Below, piece by piece: positions 17,728 to 27,460 of a DNA stretch of 61,805 nt (its first letter is position 1; each line of letters starts with the position of its first letter). The DNA is from Deltaproteobacteria bacterium (GTDB lineage: Bacteria; Myxococcota; B64-G9): NCBI GenBank assembly GCA_016935365.1, contig JAFGRB010000419.1, forward strand, positions 1 to 61,805, read 5' to 3'. Below the pieces are notes generated by a model. The model saw only the letters and a program-made list of their open reading frames with translations, searched no databases and was not told the DNA's origin. Made by a program: the position numbers and the translations under genes.

Positions 17728-19254
17728 ATGGATCGAGGAGACGAGAGCAGAGCAGCTGCGGACCGCGAAGACGCGCAGGGCGACATGCGCGTGATCATCG
17801 CCGGGAAGCTGCTGCGGCCGGGCGAGCCGGCCTGCGTGCCCGGGTCGGTGGCCATACAGGCAGGCCGTATCGCAGCGGCCGGGAGCCCGGACGAGATCCG
17901 ATCTCGCTTCCCGAATGCGGCGGTCTGCGATCTCGACGACGCGGTGCTCTGCCCGGCCTTCGCCGATCGGCACCTCCACCTGGCCGAGCTGGTCCAGCGC
18001 GAGGCGGCGGTGGACTTGAGCGCTTGCACGGACGAGGCGGGTCTCGCGCGGGCGCTCGCAAGCGGCCGGCGTGAAAGCACCTGGACGAGCGGCTACGGGC
18101 TCGATCTGCATCGCTTCGCCGGCTGGAGCCGCCATCCGCGCGGTCTGCTCGACGAGGCCGTACCGAACAGACCCTGTGCGATCTTCAGCCGCGATCTGCA
18201 CAGCCTGTTCGCCAATACCCAGGCCCTCGCAGCCGCCGGCCTGGATGCGAGCGGCGATGGTCATCTCGCCGAGGACGAGGGCCGGCCCGTGCGCGATGCG
18301 CTTTCATTGCCGGACGGCGAGGCGTGGCAGCAGGCGCTCGGTCGGGTGGCGAGCAGGCTCCACGCCCAGGGCATCGTCGCGGTCGACGACTTCAGCGGGC
18401 TTCCGGTCCACGCCCGGCTCGCGGTCCGGGCCGCCGAGCTTCCGCTTCGGATCCGGAGCTGCATCCACCTCCACGAGCTGGATGACCCGCGCGCTGCCGG
18501 TTACGCGACCGGGGCCGGGCAGGGCCGTCTGCGCTGCGGTCCGCTCAAGCTCTTCGGCGACGGCTCGCTCGGCTCGCGCAGCGCCTGGATGATCGCGCCC
18601 TATGCTCGAAGCACCGACTGTGGCTGGTCCGCCTTCGACGACGCGGAGCTCGGAGCGCGGGTCCGACTGGCGCGCTCGCGCGGGCTCTGCGTGGCCCTGC
18701 ACGCCATAGGCGACGCGGCCGTCCGGCAGGCTGCCCGGGTGCTCGGTGCCTTCGCGCCGCTGGCGCCGGACAGACCGGACCGCATCGAGCACGCCCAGCA
18801 CCTGGCGCCGGGGGACGAGCGCTTGCTCGCCGCAGCCGGGCTCGGCGCCTGCGTCAACCCGGTGCACATGGAGGCAGACTGGCAGGCGGCCGATCGGCTG
18901 CTGGGAGCACGGGCCGCGGGCTCATACGCGCTGCGCTCCATGCTCGCGGCCGGCATCCCGCTGGTCTTCGGCTCGGATGCGCCCGTGGGCGAGACCGATC
19001 CCGTCGCGGCGCTGCGCTGGGCCGTGCTGCGCCAGGACGCCCGCGGCCGGCCGGCCGGCGGATGGCACGCCGAGCAGCGGATCGAGCTCGCAGCGGCCTT
19101 GGATTGCTGCTGGGCGAGCTGGCTGCGCCCCGGCGAGGCGGCCGATCTGCAGGCGCTCGACCGCGATCCGCTCGCGCTGGGAGCCGAGCGGCTGGACGAG
19201 CTGCACTGCCTCCAAGTCTGGCTGGACGGGCAGGCGCGGCTCGGCGAGGGATGA
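17728..19254 (+). CDS. YtcJ-like amidohydrolase (amidohydrolase family 3)
   Basis: About 508 residues from 17728; ATGs at 17713 and 17785 (MRVIIAGKLL, the usual family N-terminus) are alternatives, and the promoter at 17689-17717 argues against 17713. A small beta domain (VAIQAGRIAAAGSPDEI) precedes a TIM barrel with DRHLHL (metal HxH), LKLFGDGSLGSRSAW, ALHAIGDAAVRQA, DRIEHAQH and FGSDAPV (metal Asp). All metal-site motifs of the YtcJ/formamidase-like group are present. The substrate (an amide, imine or cyclic compound) cannot be read from sequence. Cytoplasmic, monocistronic, divergent from tyrS. Confidence 0.85.
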   Translation: MDRGDESRAAADREDAQGDMRVIIAGKLLRPGEPACVPGSVAIQAGRIAAAGSPDEIRSRFPNAAVCDLDDAVLCPAFADRHLHLAELVQREAAVDLSACTDEAGLARALASGRRESTWTSGYGLDLHRFAGWSRHPRGLLDEAVPNRPCAIFSRDLHSLFANTQALAAAGLDASGDGHLAEDEGRPVRDALSLPDGEAWQQALGRVASRLHAQGIVAVDDFSGLPVHARLAVRAAELPLRIRSCIHLHELDDPRAAGYATGAGQGRLRCGPLKLFGDGSLGSRSAWMIAPYARSTDCGWSAFDDAELGARVRLARSRGLCVALHAIGDAAVRQAARVLGAFAPLAPDRPDRIEHAQHLAPGDERLLAAAGLGACVNPVHMEADWQAADRLLGARAAGSYALRSMLAAGIPLVFGSDAPVGETDPVAALRWAVLRQDARGRPAGGWHAEQRIELAAALDCCWASWLRPGEAADLQALDRDPLALGAERLDELHCLQVWLDGQARLGEG

Positions 19255-19260
19255 TGTCGC

Positions 19261-19755
19261 TCAGTCCTTGTCGCCGCTCGAAGTGCGGCCGCTGCGCTCG
19301 AGGTAGAAGTCGAGCACCTCTGGGAAGGCCTTGATGCGGAAAACGGCATCGATCTCCACATCGGCGAACGCATGCTCGCGGAGCAGCCCGGCGATACCGT
19401 CGATCGCCTCGCCGACCTCCTGTCGCTCCTTTTCGCCTTCGGGCATCCGGTCCTGATCGAGCTGGGCATTGAGCTTCTTCGACAGCTCGTCGAAGGACGC
19501 CTCGGCTTCTCCAAGCCGGTCCTCGAAGTGGATGTTCCACAAGCGTTCCAGCTCCTCGTCCACCTTGGGGCGCGCCCGCTCGTAGACGAGGATCTCGAGC
19601 TTGGGCATGAGCTGGGCTAGCTTGGTCTGCCGGGGGATGGCGGTCTGCGCCGCCTCGTTGAGCCGCAAGATGACCGTCCGGGTGCCCAGCTGGCGCACCA
19701 TCGGCCGGAAGATGGCCTCGAAGTCCTGCCTCGGAATCCGCTCCCGCAATCGCAT
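19261..19755 (-). CDS. Conserved-looking cytoplasmic protein of unknown function
   Basis: 164 residues, mostly charged and helical (VDEELERLWNIHFEDRLGEAEASFDELSKKLNAQLDQ and similar), with a C-terminal ADVEIDAVFRIKAFPEVLDFYLERSG. GGAG lies 9 nt before the ATG at 19755, and the longer reading frame upstream of it has no further support. I recognise no family. It ends 6 nt from the convergent amidohydrolase gene. Confidence 0.7.
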   Translation of the reverse strand: MRLRERIPRQDFEAIFRPMVRQLGTRTVILRLNEAAQTAIPRQTKLAQLMPKLEILVYERARPKVDEELERLWNIHFEDRLGEAEASFDELSKKLNAQLDQDRMPEGEKERQEVGEAIDGIAGLLREHAFADVEIDAVFRIKAFPEVLDFYLERSGRTSSGDKD

Positions 19756-19914
19756 GGCGTTTGCTCCGTGTGGGGTTTGGGTCACCACTCCATCAGGTAC
19801 GTGCGAGTACCACAAACATCCACAGCTGGCAACGGCCGTTGTTTGGAATGGAATCCCAGCTCGGGTACTGGTAGACTTGGGGTCTCGTGGCGGAGGGGAG
19901 AGAGGTGCTGTCTC

Positions 19915-21243
19915 ATGTACCATGTTCAGTACCATCAGTTCCTGCACGAGATGCCGGATGGAACGCTCAAGATGACCAATCCCCTCACCGGCAGGACAGC
20001 ATGGTGGGTGCCGGGCCGCAGCGGCCGGCCGATCGAGAACCGGCAGACTGAGTATGCGCGCGGCGAGATTCGCGAGCCCGAAGACTACTGCGCCTTCTGC
20101 CCCGTCAATCTGCGTCAAACACCGCCGGAGATCGATCGCCGGATCTACGACGGCAACCAGTGCCGGACCGTATCTCGGCCCATGCCGAGCGACATGGGCC
20201 AGCAGCCCTTCCTCTTCCGGCGCGTGGCCAACCTCTACGAGATCGTGACCCTCGAGTACTGGCGCCGCAACTACGACTACCGCGGTCTGGCCCGCCGACG
20301 GGAATGGGCCGCCGCGTACAAGAACGATCCGGCCGGCCGCGAGCATCTGCTGGAGCTGATCCGCACCAAGCGCAAGAACCTGCGCGCCGTCGGCGAGGAC
20401 ATGCCGGAGATCAGCGCCGAGGCCATGTTGACCGAGGCGGACTCCTTCTTCCTGGGCTGCCACCAGCTCATCAGCGCTTACCGCCACTACCGCGTCGGGG
20501 CCGACAAGAGCGATACCATACAGCTGTGCGGCTCGGGCTGCATGACGCCTGACGAGCATTTCGAGTACTTCCAGTTCACCGCCGACTCGATCCGTGACAT
20601 CTACGAGTGCAACCGCTACGTGCGGTACGTGGTCGCCTTTCAGAACTGGCTCGCACCGGCAGGCGCATCCTTCGATCACCTCCACAAGCAGCTCGTCGGC
20701 CTGGACGACTGGGGCACGTCCATCTCGCGGGAGGTCCTGGCCAGCCGCAGCGATCCCAACTTCTACAACGCCCAGGTCGTCAACTTCTCGTCGTACAACA
20801 ACCTGGTCATGGCCGAGAACCAGCACGCCTCGCTATTTGCGGACTTCGGGCATCGCAATCCCACGGCGGCGGTCTATTCCAAGTCTCACCATCTGCGGCC
20901 GTTCGAGCACAGCCCGGAGGAGCTCCGGGGCGTCAGCGATCTGGTCCACGCCTGCCATGCGGCCCAGGGTCCGAAGATGTCCTGCAACGAGGAGTGGTAC
21001 TACCAGCCGCGGGACTGTCTGGAGAAGATCCCCTTCCACGTGCTCATCAAGTGGCGGGTGAGCAACCCGGCGGGCTTCGAGGGTGGCACGCGGATCTTCA
21101 TCAATCCCATGCGCCCCACCGACATCCGGGACCAGATCGTGCCCGAGCTGTTCCGCCTCCGGGCCGAGGGGCGGATCGCGCACACGATCCAGATCGCCGA
21201 GGAGTGCCCGGTCCAGCCCAACAGCCTGCGCTACAACAGATGA
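19915..21243 (+). CDS. GalT/HIT-superfamily protein, DUF4921-like
   Basis: 442 residues; GAGAGAGG lies 9 nt before the ATG at 19915. The N-terminal PDGTLKMTNPLTGRTAWWVPGR followed by YCAFCPVN (Cys59, Cys62) resembles the DUF4921 group of GalT-like proteins. The segment GASFDHLHKQLVGLDDWG contains HLHKQ, matching the HxHxQ catalytic motif of galactose-1-phosphate uridylyltransferase relatives. The CxxC pair may bind zinc as in GalT. I infer a nucleotidyl-transferase or hydrolase; the substrate is unknown. The next gene starts 43 nt downstream and is probably cotranscribed. Confidence 0.75.
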   Translation: MYHVQYHQFLHEMPDGTLKMTNPLTGRTAWWVPGRSGRPIENRQTEYARGEIREPEDYCAFCPVNLRQTPPEIDRRIYDGNQCRTVSRPMPSDMGQQPFLFRRVANLYEIVTLEYWRRNYDYRGLARRREWAAAYKNDPAGREHLLELIRTKRKNLRAVGEDMPEISAEAMLTEADSFFLGCHQLISAYRHYRVGADKSDTIQLCGSGCMTPDEHFEYFQFTADSIRDIYECNRYVRYVVAFQNWLAPAGASFDHLHKQLVGLDDWGTSISREVLASRSDPNFYNAQVVNFSSYNNLVMAENQHASLFADFGHRNPTAAVYSKSHHLRPFEHSPEELRGVSDLVHACHAAQGPKMSCNEEWYYQPRDCLEKIPFHVLIKWRVSNPAGFEGGTRIFINPMRPTDIRDQIVPELFRLRAEGRIAHTIQIAEECPVQPNSLRYNR

Positions 21244-21286
21244 GGAAAGAGGCGAGGACCCAGGAACGAATCAGGGGAGGACCGAG

Positions 21287-21934
21287 ATGAACGCGACACC
21301 GAGCCAGCCTGTCCAGGAGCCCGGAGCCCCGCAAGTGAAGCGGGGCTGGAAGAAGCACTTTGCCGTCATCTTCGGCATCATCGGGGTGGTCGCCTCGACC
21401 AGCACCGTCGTGGGGCTGGTGCAGGGCTGGTTCGATCCAGAGCCGGACATCCACCGGAGCGTCAAGGAGCTACAGAGCCAGCAACAGCAGGCGATCCAGG
21501 TCCAGCAGGCCATCAAGGACAGGCTCGTGTCCGAGCAGGAGGATGGTCATCTGGTCAACCAGGTGTCGCGGCGGGTGACCGAGCTGAAGGACGAGTTCCT
21601 GCGTATCCGGTCCAAGGCCGCCGATATTCGGCGCCTGGACGAGGCCCTGAGCGCCAAGCCCAAGGTGCTCATCCTGACGCCTGAGCAGAAGAAGCTCCAG
21701 GAGGCCAGCCGCAAGAAGGAGATCGAGGAGCTGCTTGCCATGATCTCCGAGACCCGCAAGCTGGCCGAGCGATTCGTCTCATCGGTCGAAGGCGATGCTA
21801 CATTGGCCAAGGTCGAGAGCGCCGATTCGGAGTCGGCCCGCACAAAAGCCCGCGCCATCGAGCAGGTGAAGCAGATCCGAGGGCAGCTGCTGCCAGAGCT
21901 GGCCGCATTGGCCACGAAGCATAAAGGCTCCTGA
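21287..21934 (+). CDS. Membrane-anchored coiled-coil protein
   Basis: 215 residues; GGGGAGG precedes the ATG at 21287. One transmembrane segment near residues 25-45 (HFAVIFGIIGVVASTSTVVGLVQGW) follows a short basic cytoplasmic tail. The remainder is Gln/Glu/Lys-rich helix with heptad character (SVKELQSQQQQAIQVQQAIKDRL, TPEQKKLQEASRKKEIEELL), probably a periplasmic coiled coil. No family recognised. It follows the GalT-like gene on the same strand. Confidence 0.75.
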   Translation: MNATPSQPVQEPGAPQVKRGWKKHFAVIFGIIGVVASTSTVVGLVQGWFDPEPDIHRSVKELQSQQQQAIQVQQAIKDRLVSEQEDGHLVNQVSRRVTELKDEFLRIRSKAADIRRLDEALSAKPKVLILTPEQKKLQEASRKKEIEELLAMISETRKLAERFVSSVEGDATLAKVESADSESARTKARAIEQVKQIRGQLLPELAALATKHKGS

Positions 21935-21939
21935 ACGCG

Positions 21940-24723
21940 TCAGCGGAGCCGCTCCGAGTAGACGCAGCGGAAGTGGATGAAGTCCTCGGGCAGCAGAATC
22001 CCATCTCCACCGGTGCCCGCGTACTCCCAGTCGCTGCTGCCCGCGCCGCTCCAGCGGTAGCTGGCGTATGTGGCCGTCATGAGCGCGTCGTGGAAGATCG
22101 CCTCGTCCGTCCAGCACACCCCGTCTGTGCCGTTCGGCCAGCCGGAGTGGACGAGCTCGGTGATCTCGCGCAGGTCCGGAAGATGGCCGCCGGAGCTGGC
22201 GCAATCGTTGATCGCCCCGGCCACGTCCAGCGCGACTCGATCGTAGGTGTCGGCGACGACTCCGCTGTCCGTCGTGAAGCACTCCTGGCCCGGCGGGCCA
22301 TAGCAGTTGCGGCCGCCCAGCACATCTCCGCGCTCTGCCGGCCAGATGCAGCGGAAGTGGCGCGAGGCCGATTCGGCATTCTGGCTGCTCGTCCCCTGGG
22401 CCACCTGGACCAGGGCGCGCTGTCCGGGCTGGGAGGTATGGGTCGTGGTCCACAGCGGGTTGGTATCGGTGCTGTTGCCCGCATAGCCGTGGGGGTTGAA
22501 GTAGGGATCCGAGCCGTCGCCCGGATCGGGCCGGTTGCGAACGGCCCAGAGCTCGCTGGCTGTCGGCAGCCTTCCGCCCAGGTCCGTGCAGGTGGTCTCG
22601 GCGGCCGAGAAGGTGGCCGCGTTGCGCTCCAGCCCATCCCAGGCGTTGCCCCAGTCGTCCTTGTACTCGATGCCCTGGTTGGCATTGCCATTGGACGTCC
22701 CGTCTCTGGATGTCACGCAGAAGAACGACGCGCCGTTCCAGCGGGTGATCTCGTCTGCCTGGCAGTCGGGCAACGCCGGCCCGGAGCTGCGCCAGACGCA
22801 ACGGAAGGGGAACGGGTAGGCGTCGCCGGTCAAGGTGTACGAGCCGGTGTCGGCCTCGCGCCAGGACCAGCTCGAGTCCATCCCCGACGGGTTGGTAAAG
22901 ACAGGCACGCCGAAGAAGAAGTCTGTGCTTATCCACTCCACCGCGTCCAGGCTCGGCTCCCATCCCGTTCTGGCAGCGGTCCAGCCGGCGTGGATGAGCT
23001 CGGTGACCTCGATCAAGCGGGCGAGCTCCCCGCCCTCTGTCCTGCAGGTGCTCGCGGCTCGCGCGACGGAGTCCGCCAGCCGATCCTCCTGATCCGCCAG
23101 CAAGCTGGAGCGGCGTGCATCCAGGCGCAGGCAATCACCCTGGCAGGTGGGCGTCGGAGGAGGGTAGCTGGCCGGCCGGGACAGGCCGATGCAGCGAAAC
23201 GAGGCGCTGGACGACGAGTCGGCCACCGTCCCCCAGGAGGGATAGGCGTAGTGCCAGTGGGGCTCGTCTCCAGGATCCCACATGATCTGGGTGAGGTACA
23301 GGCTGCCGGTGACCACGATCGGATCGGCCGCCCACAGATAGCTGTTCTGATCGGGTGGGATGCCGGCGTGGATCAGCTCGCCCCACTCGCCCACCAGCGG
23401 GATGGATGCCCCGTAGAAGGCGCACTCGTTGATGGCCGAGACGAGATCCACCGCCGGGCGGTCCAGGCGGTCGACGTTCCAATAACGCCCCCAGGTCCAG
23501 CAAGCCGAGGCCGGCTGGCCGTGGCAGCGGGCCTCGTCGAAGCCGTCCCCCTCGGCGTCGGGCCAGACGCAGCGGAAGGTGGTCGGCGTGTCGTCGGCGC
23601 GGTAGCTGATGTGGCCGTCGCTCAGGCGCACGCAGACCCGGGTGGGCGTATCGAGGTGGCAGCGGATGGCGGTCCACAGCGGGCTCGTGGCCCGGCTGTC
23701 CGACAGGTCGCCCGTGCCCGTACTCGCGTTGTTGCGGTAGAGCTCGGTGATCGTGGGCAGGCGTCCGCCCAGATCCTCGCAGACCTGGGCCGCCTGGGCA
23801 AAGCTGGCCGCGGTCCGTTCGATGCCGTCGAAGGTCTCGCCCCAGGAGTCGGTCAGTGGAAATCCATGGTAGTGGTTGCAGAAGCCCCAGGCCCAGCAGC
23901 CCTCGTCGGCGCAGTCGGTCTTGCCGTCCCGATCGTTGTCCCGATCGTCTGTGCACTCGACCTGGGTGCTCTCGCCGCCCGAGGGTGTGCTGGAGCAGAA
24001 CGTGTAGCCCTGGCAGTCGGTATCCGTGCAGTCCGTGGCCCCGTCGTCGTCGTTGTCCTCGCCGTCGCGGCAGGCGGCCGCGGTGGTCTCGTCTTCGGGC
24101 TGGCAGAAGATGTAGGCCTGGCAGCCGGAATCCTCGCAGTCGGTGGCGCCGTCGTCGTCGTTGTCCTGGCCGTCCTGGCAGTCGGCCGGGCTGCTCTCGC
24201 CGCCGCCCGAGCAGAAGTCGAAGCCCTGGCAGCCCGGATCGGCGCAATCGGTCTTGCCGTCGTCGTCGTTGTCCGCGCTGTCCTGGCACTGCTCCTCGCT
24301 GTCCTCGCTCACGCCCTGGCAGAACAGAAAACCCTGGCATCCCGCGTCGCCGCAGTCGGTATCCCCGTCGTTGTCGTTGTCTCGACCGTCCTGGCAAGCC
24401 TCCCGGTCCTCCTCCGTGCCCTGGACGCAGAACACGAAACCCTGGCAGTCGGTATCCTGGCAGTCGGTGTCCCCGTCCCCGTCATTGTCCGCGTCATCGC
24501 TGCAGGCCGCGGCGGTCTCCTCTCGCTGGGGAGCGCAGAAGATGAAGCCCGCGCAGTCCGAGTCGTAGCAGTCGGTCTGGCCGTCTCCATCGTTGTCGGC
24601 GCCATCGGCGCACAACGCGGCGGTCGTCTCCCCGGGATTGTAGCTGTCGCCACCTCCGCATGCGATGGGTAGAAGCAGCAAGCCAGCGAGTGCGCAGATC
24701 CATGCAGTTCGGTCCATCTTCAT
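21940..24723 (-). CDS. Large lipoprotein with seven Cys/Asp repeats and five DUF1566-like modules
   Basis: 927 residues; AGGAGG precedes the ATG at 24723. Lipobox LPIAC (Cys22). Seven tandem units of about 38 residues follow, each C-DG-DND-DG-TDC-D--C-GF-FC, with acidic loops likely to bind calcium. The rest is five related domains of about 120 residues with GGRLPT-EL or equivalent (ARLIEVTELIHAGW, DLREITELVHSGW) and a terminal FRCVW or FRCIW; these resemble Lcl/DUF1566, a C-type-lectin-like domain of surface and phage adhesins. I infer an outer-surface binding protein. It is convergent with the coiled-coil gene, 5 nt apart. Confidence 0.85.
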   Translation of the reverse strand: MKMDRTAWICALAGLLLLPIACGGGDSYNPGETTAALCADGADNDGDGQTDCYDSDCAGFIFCAPQREETAAACSDDADNDGDGDTDCQDTDCQGFVFCVQGTEEDREACQDGRDNDNDGDTDCGDAGCQGFLFCQGVSEDSEEQCQDSADNDDDGKTDCADPGCQGFDFCSGGGESSPADCQDGQDNDDDGATDCEDSGCQAYIFCQPEDETTAAACRDGEDNDDDGATDCTDTDCQGYTFCSSTPSGGESTQVECTDDRDNDRDGKTDCADEGCWAWGFCNHYHGFPLTDSWGETFDGIERTAASFAQAAQVCEDLGGRLPTITELYRNNASTGTGDLSDSRATSPLWTAIRCHLDTPTRVCVRLSDGHISYRADDTPTTFRCVWPDAEGDGFDEARCHGQPASACWTWGRYWNVDRLDRPAVDLVSAINECAFYGASIPLVGEWGELIHAGIPPDQNSYLWAADPIVVTGSLYLTQIMWDPGDEPHWHYAYPSWGTVADSSSSASFRCIGLSRPASYPPPTPTCQGDCLRLDARRSSLLADQEDRLADSVARAASTCRTEGGELARLIEVTELIHAGWTAARTGWEPSLDAVEWISTDFFFGVPVFTNPSGMDSSWSWREADTGSYTLTGDAYPFPFRCVWRSSGPALPDCQADEITRWNGASFFCVTSRDGTSNGNANQGIEYKDDWGNAWDGLERNAATFSAAETTCTDLGGRLPTASELWAVRNRPDPGDGSDPYFNPHGYAGNSTDTNPLWTTTHTSQPGQRALVQVAQGTSSQNAESASRHFRCIWPAERGDVLGGRNCYGPPGQECFTTDSGVVADTYDRVALDVAGAINDCASSGGHLPDLREITELVHSGWPNGTDGVCWTDEAIFHDALMTATYASYRWSGAGSSDWEYAGTGGDGILLPEDFIHFRCVYSERLR

Positions 24724-24780
24724 CTCACTCCTCCTCGGCGCGCGCCGGTCGTGAGCTGGCGCATACAATCTCAAAAAAAT

Positions 24781-24810
24781 AGAATATCCGATTTTCGATT
24801 GCGGGTCCAA
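24781..24810 (-). promoter_or_regulatory. Promoter of the large lipoprotein gene
   Basis: Minus strand: TTGGAC (24810-24805), 18 bp, TATTCT (24786-24781), about 57 nt before the SD-preceded ATG at 24723. The spacer and following T-tract make a locally AT-rich patch. Confidence 0.5.
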
Positions 24811-24899
24811 GTTCTTTCGCGGGGCGGGGTCCGCGCTTGCATTTAACAATGCCGGGGTGTAGAGGACGGGCTGTCGATGTTCTCCAACCCGGAGGGAAG

Positions 24900-25166
24900 A
24901 TGCAATCGATAACAATCAGACGGATCGGGCTCGCCATCATCTGCTGCTTCGTCATGGGATTGGCCCTATGGGCCTGTGGTGGGGACTCTGGTGGTGTGTG
25001 TCTGCACGATTTCGGGCCGGACATCGAGTGCTTCGAAGGCTGGGACAAGAGCGACTGCGACGAGAACGGCTGGGACTGGGTGTCCGGCCAGACCTGCGAG
25101 GATCTCGGATACACATCGCTGTGCGGCGGCCAATCGTATACCAAGCCCGGTGCCTGCCCGCTGTGA
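24900..25166 (+). CDS. Small Cys-rich lipoprotein of unknown function
   Basis: 88 residues; GGAGGGAAG directly precedes the ATG at 24900. A lipoprotein signal ends in LWAC (Cys26). The mature part has six further Cys (VCLHDFG, IECFEGW, SDCDEN, TCEDLGY, SLCGGQ, GACPL) and is acidic and Gly-rich, like a small disulfide-stabilised secreted domain. No family recognised. It is divergent from the large lipoprotein gene. Confidence 0.7.
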   Translation: MQSITIRRIGLAIICCFVMGLALWACGGDSGGVCLHDFGPDIECFEGWDKSDCDENGWDWVSGQTCEDLGYTSLCGGQSYTKPGACPL

Positions 25167-25242
25167 GTGAAGCGATCGGAAGCGCAAGCCAGGCGTTGGA
25201 AGACACCGGACTAGCTCGTCTTCCGCGCTCAAGTGCACGGGC

Positions 25243-25995
25243 ATGCCGGAACGTTTTCGCATCCACATCCCGGTGACCTACCGGGACGTCGATCGTCACC
25301 TCGAGCTCTGCCCGCTGGCCTTGCTGGGCGCCATGCAGGAGGCCGCCATCCTGCAGAGCGAATCGCTCGGCCGCGGCATGCGCTACCTCGAGGAGCGCGG
25401 CTGGGGCTGGCTCATCGTCCACACCCGGCTCCGCATCCTCAGGCCGATCCGCTGGGGTGCAAGCCTGGAGGTTGCCACCTGGCCTTCTGCGCTGCGCCGC
25501 TTGCTGTCCAGGCGCGAGTTCGTCGCCTGCGATCGGGACGGCGATGCCGCGCGGGCGAGCACCCTGTGGGCCTTCGTGGACCGGTCCGCCGGCCGCGTGC
25601 AGCGGATTCCCGAGGAGCTCGCCGCCGCCTATCCGGTCGATCGAGACCAGGCCTTGCCGGGCGCATTCCGCCGGCCGGTTCGGCCCGCGGGCGAGCTGCT
25701 CGCGGAGCGGTGCACCGGTGTGCGACCGCGGGACATCGACTCCAACGGCCACGTCAACAACCTGCGCTACCTCGACTGGATGATCGACACGCTGCCCGAG
25801 ATCGACTCGCTGCAACTGGGCTCGCTCCAGGTGCGCTACCTGGCGGAGACCCCCCCCGGCTGTCGCGTGCACGTGCGGACCTGGGCTTGCGGTCCTGAGC
25901 ACTTCCACCACGAGATCCAGGTCGAGGACGGGGTGATCGCTGCCGTGGCCCGCACCCGCTGGCAGCGACGGGATCAGCGGTCGCTTCGCGATTGA
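25243..25995 (+). CDS. Acyl-ACP thioesterase family protein
   Basis: 250 residues forming two hot-dog domains. The first begins RIHIPVTYRDVDRHLELCPLALLGAMQEAA; the second contains RDIDSNGHVNNLRYLDWM, where the Asn and His of NGHVNN correspond to the catalytic pair of FatA/FatB-type thioesterases. It probably hydrolyses acyl-ACP to release free fatty acid in the cytoplasm; chain-length preference cannot be read. No clear SD at 25243. The stop lies 1 nt from that of the convergent pcnB. Confidence 0.85.
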   Translation: MPERFRIHIPVTYRDVDRHLELCPLALLGAMQEAAILQSESLGRGMRYLEERGWGWLIVHTRLRILRPIRWGASLEVATWPSALRRLLSRREFVACDRDGDAARASTLWAFVDRSAGRVQRIPEELAAAYPVDRDQALPGAFRRPVRPAGELLAERCTGVRPRDIDSNGHVNNLRYLDWMIDTLPEIDSLQLGSLQVRYLAETPPGCRVHVRTWACGPEHFHHEIQVEDGVIAAVARTRWQRRDQRSLRD

Positions 25996-25996
25996 G

Positions 25997-27310
25997 TCAG
26001 TGCGGCGCCGAGTCGCTCTTGCGCCGTCTCCGCCGGCGGCCTCGCCGACGCGTCAGGGCGGCGGGCTCGGATCCGGTGGCCTTGGGCGCTGCGGGCTTTC
26101 GGTAGCTGCGCTGGAGCCGGGCCAGGGTCCGGCGGCCCTTGCCGGTGGCCCGTACGCCCAGGTCGAACATGTCGAGCGCCTCCGGAAAGTACGCCCTGCG
26201 CATCAGCGCCTTGGGCAGCGGATTGTTTCGCTGCAGATCGAAGAGGCGCCGCTGGGATGCCAGCAGCTGCTGGATGCGCTCGGCCTCCCACCTGGGAAGC
26301 CGGATCCGGCTGATCAGCGGCCGGAGGATCTCCTTGGCCACCTCGCCCCAGGTGCGGGAGCTGGGCCGGATGTCGTAGGCCTGGAAGTCCTGCGAGGCGA
26401 CCGCATCCCAGACCGGGTGGACCATGACTGCGGACAGCAGCACTGCGCTGGTGAGCATCTCCCGGTCCGACCTGTCGATCGCCCGCAGGTAGGCCCACAG
26501 ACCCGAACCGGGATCGCGCTCCTCACCGCGCTCGGGCGATCGCGACAGGTAGCGGGAGAGCTCGGGCAGCAGCACCTCGAGCACACCGGCCTCCCACATC
26601 AGGCGGAAGGACGCCTCGGCGGCACCTCCGCGAAGCATGCGGACGATCTCCTCGATCAGACGCGGTGCAGCGGCCTTGTGGATCTGCGCTCGGTAGTCCC
26701 GCACCGCCTTCCACGTGGCGCGCTCGATCCGGAAGTCCAGACGGCTGGCAAACTTGATGGCCCGCAGGATGCGGACCGGATCTTCCTGGACCCGAATGGA
26801 GGGCATGCCGATGAAGCGGACCTTGCGCTCCACCAGGTCGACCAGGCCGCCCACGTAGTCGATGAGCTGGCGTTCGACCGGATCGTAGAACAGGGCGTTG
26901 ATGGTGAAGTCGCGGCGGTAGGCATCCTCGCGCTCGCTGCCGTAGACGTTGTCCTCCCGGATCAGCAGGTCGCCATTCTCGTCCACGGGGGTGCTGGCCC
27001 GGAACGTGGCCGTCTCGATGATCTTGCCGCGGAAGTGGATGTGGGCCAGCCGGAAGCGCCTGCCGATGAGACGGCAGTTGCGGAAGAGCTTGCGGATCTC
27101 GGCCGGCCGCGCCGAGGTGACCACGTCGAAGTCCTTGGGTGTGCGGCGCAGCAGAAGATCCCGCACGCAGCCGCCCACCAGGTAGGCCAGGTGACCGAAG
27201 CGCTGCAGCCTCCGTGCGACCTTGAGTGCGTCGGGGTCGATCTGGGCGGGTGTGATGCTCCTGGTCGGGATGACGGCCGGCTCGGGATCGGCCCTGCTCG
27301 CGTGGCTCAT
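25997..27310 (-). CDS. pcnB: Poly(A) polymerase / tRNA nucleotidyltransferase family
   Basis: 437 residues. The class II nucleotidyltransferase head has YLVGGCVRDLLLRRTPKDFDVVTSA (GG and DFD metal site), then RRDFTINALFYDP, and RNA-binding motifs VQEDPVRILRAIKFASRLDFRIE. The C-terminus is strongly basic (RRRGRRRRRRKSD), as in PcnB poly(A) polymerases rather than CCA enzymes, so I favour 3' polyadenylation of RNA for decay. CCA addition is the alternative. The start at 27310 lacks an SD; TATGGT ends 8 nt upstream, with TTGATT 16 bp before it, so it is probably leaderless. Confidence 0.9.
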   Translation of the reverse strand: MSHASRADPEPAVIPTRSITPAQIDPDALKVARRLQRFGHLAYLVGGCVRDLLLRRTPKDFDVVTSARPAEIRKLFRNCRLIGRRFRLAHIHFRGKIIETATFRASTPVDENGDLLIREDNVYGSEREDAYRRDFTINALFYDPVERQLIDYVGGLVDLVERKVRFIGMPSIRVQEDPVRILRAIKFASRLDFRIERATWKAVRDYRAQIHKAAAPRLIEEIVRMLRGGAAEASFRLMWEAGVLEVLLPELSRYLSRSPERGEERDPGSGLWAYLRAIDRSDREMLTSAVLLSAVMVHPVWDAVASQDFQAYDIRPSSRTWGEVAKEILRPLISRIRLPRWEAERIQQLLASQRRLFDLQRNNPLPKALMRRAYFPEALDMFDLGVRATGKGRRTLARLQRSYRKPAAPKATGSEPAALTRRRGRRRRRRKSDSAPH

Positions 27311-27318
27311 GAGGGGCA

Positions 27319-27346
27319 ACCATACACCGACAGCTCGTAAAATCAA
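27319..27346 (-). promoter_or_regulatory. pcnB promoter (leaderless)
   Basis: Minus strand: TTGATT (27346-27341), 16 bp, TATGGT (27324-27319), then 8 nt to the ATG. Confidence 0.5.
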
Positions 27347-27460
27347 CATGCCTCTGTCCGCATCCCGGACAGCTGCCGCGTTGCGCTCGGACCGAATCCA
27401 GCCTCTTGGACGAGATCTCGCGCACGGGCATGGGGCTTGCATCCGGCGATCGGTGGGAGG

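Noticed and set aside
21973..24672. 899-codon open frame on the plus strand
   Set aside because: It is the antisense shadow of the large DUF1566-like lipoprotein; high GC removes stops. It has no SD and the protein is repetitive Val/Ala/Gly/Arg.
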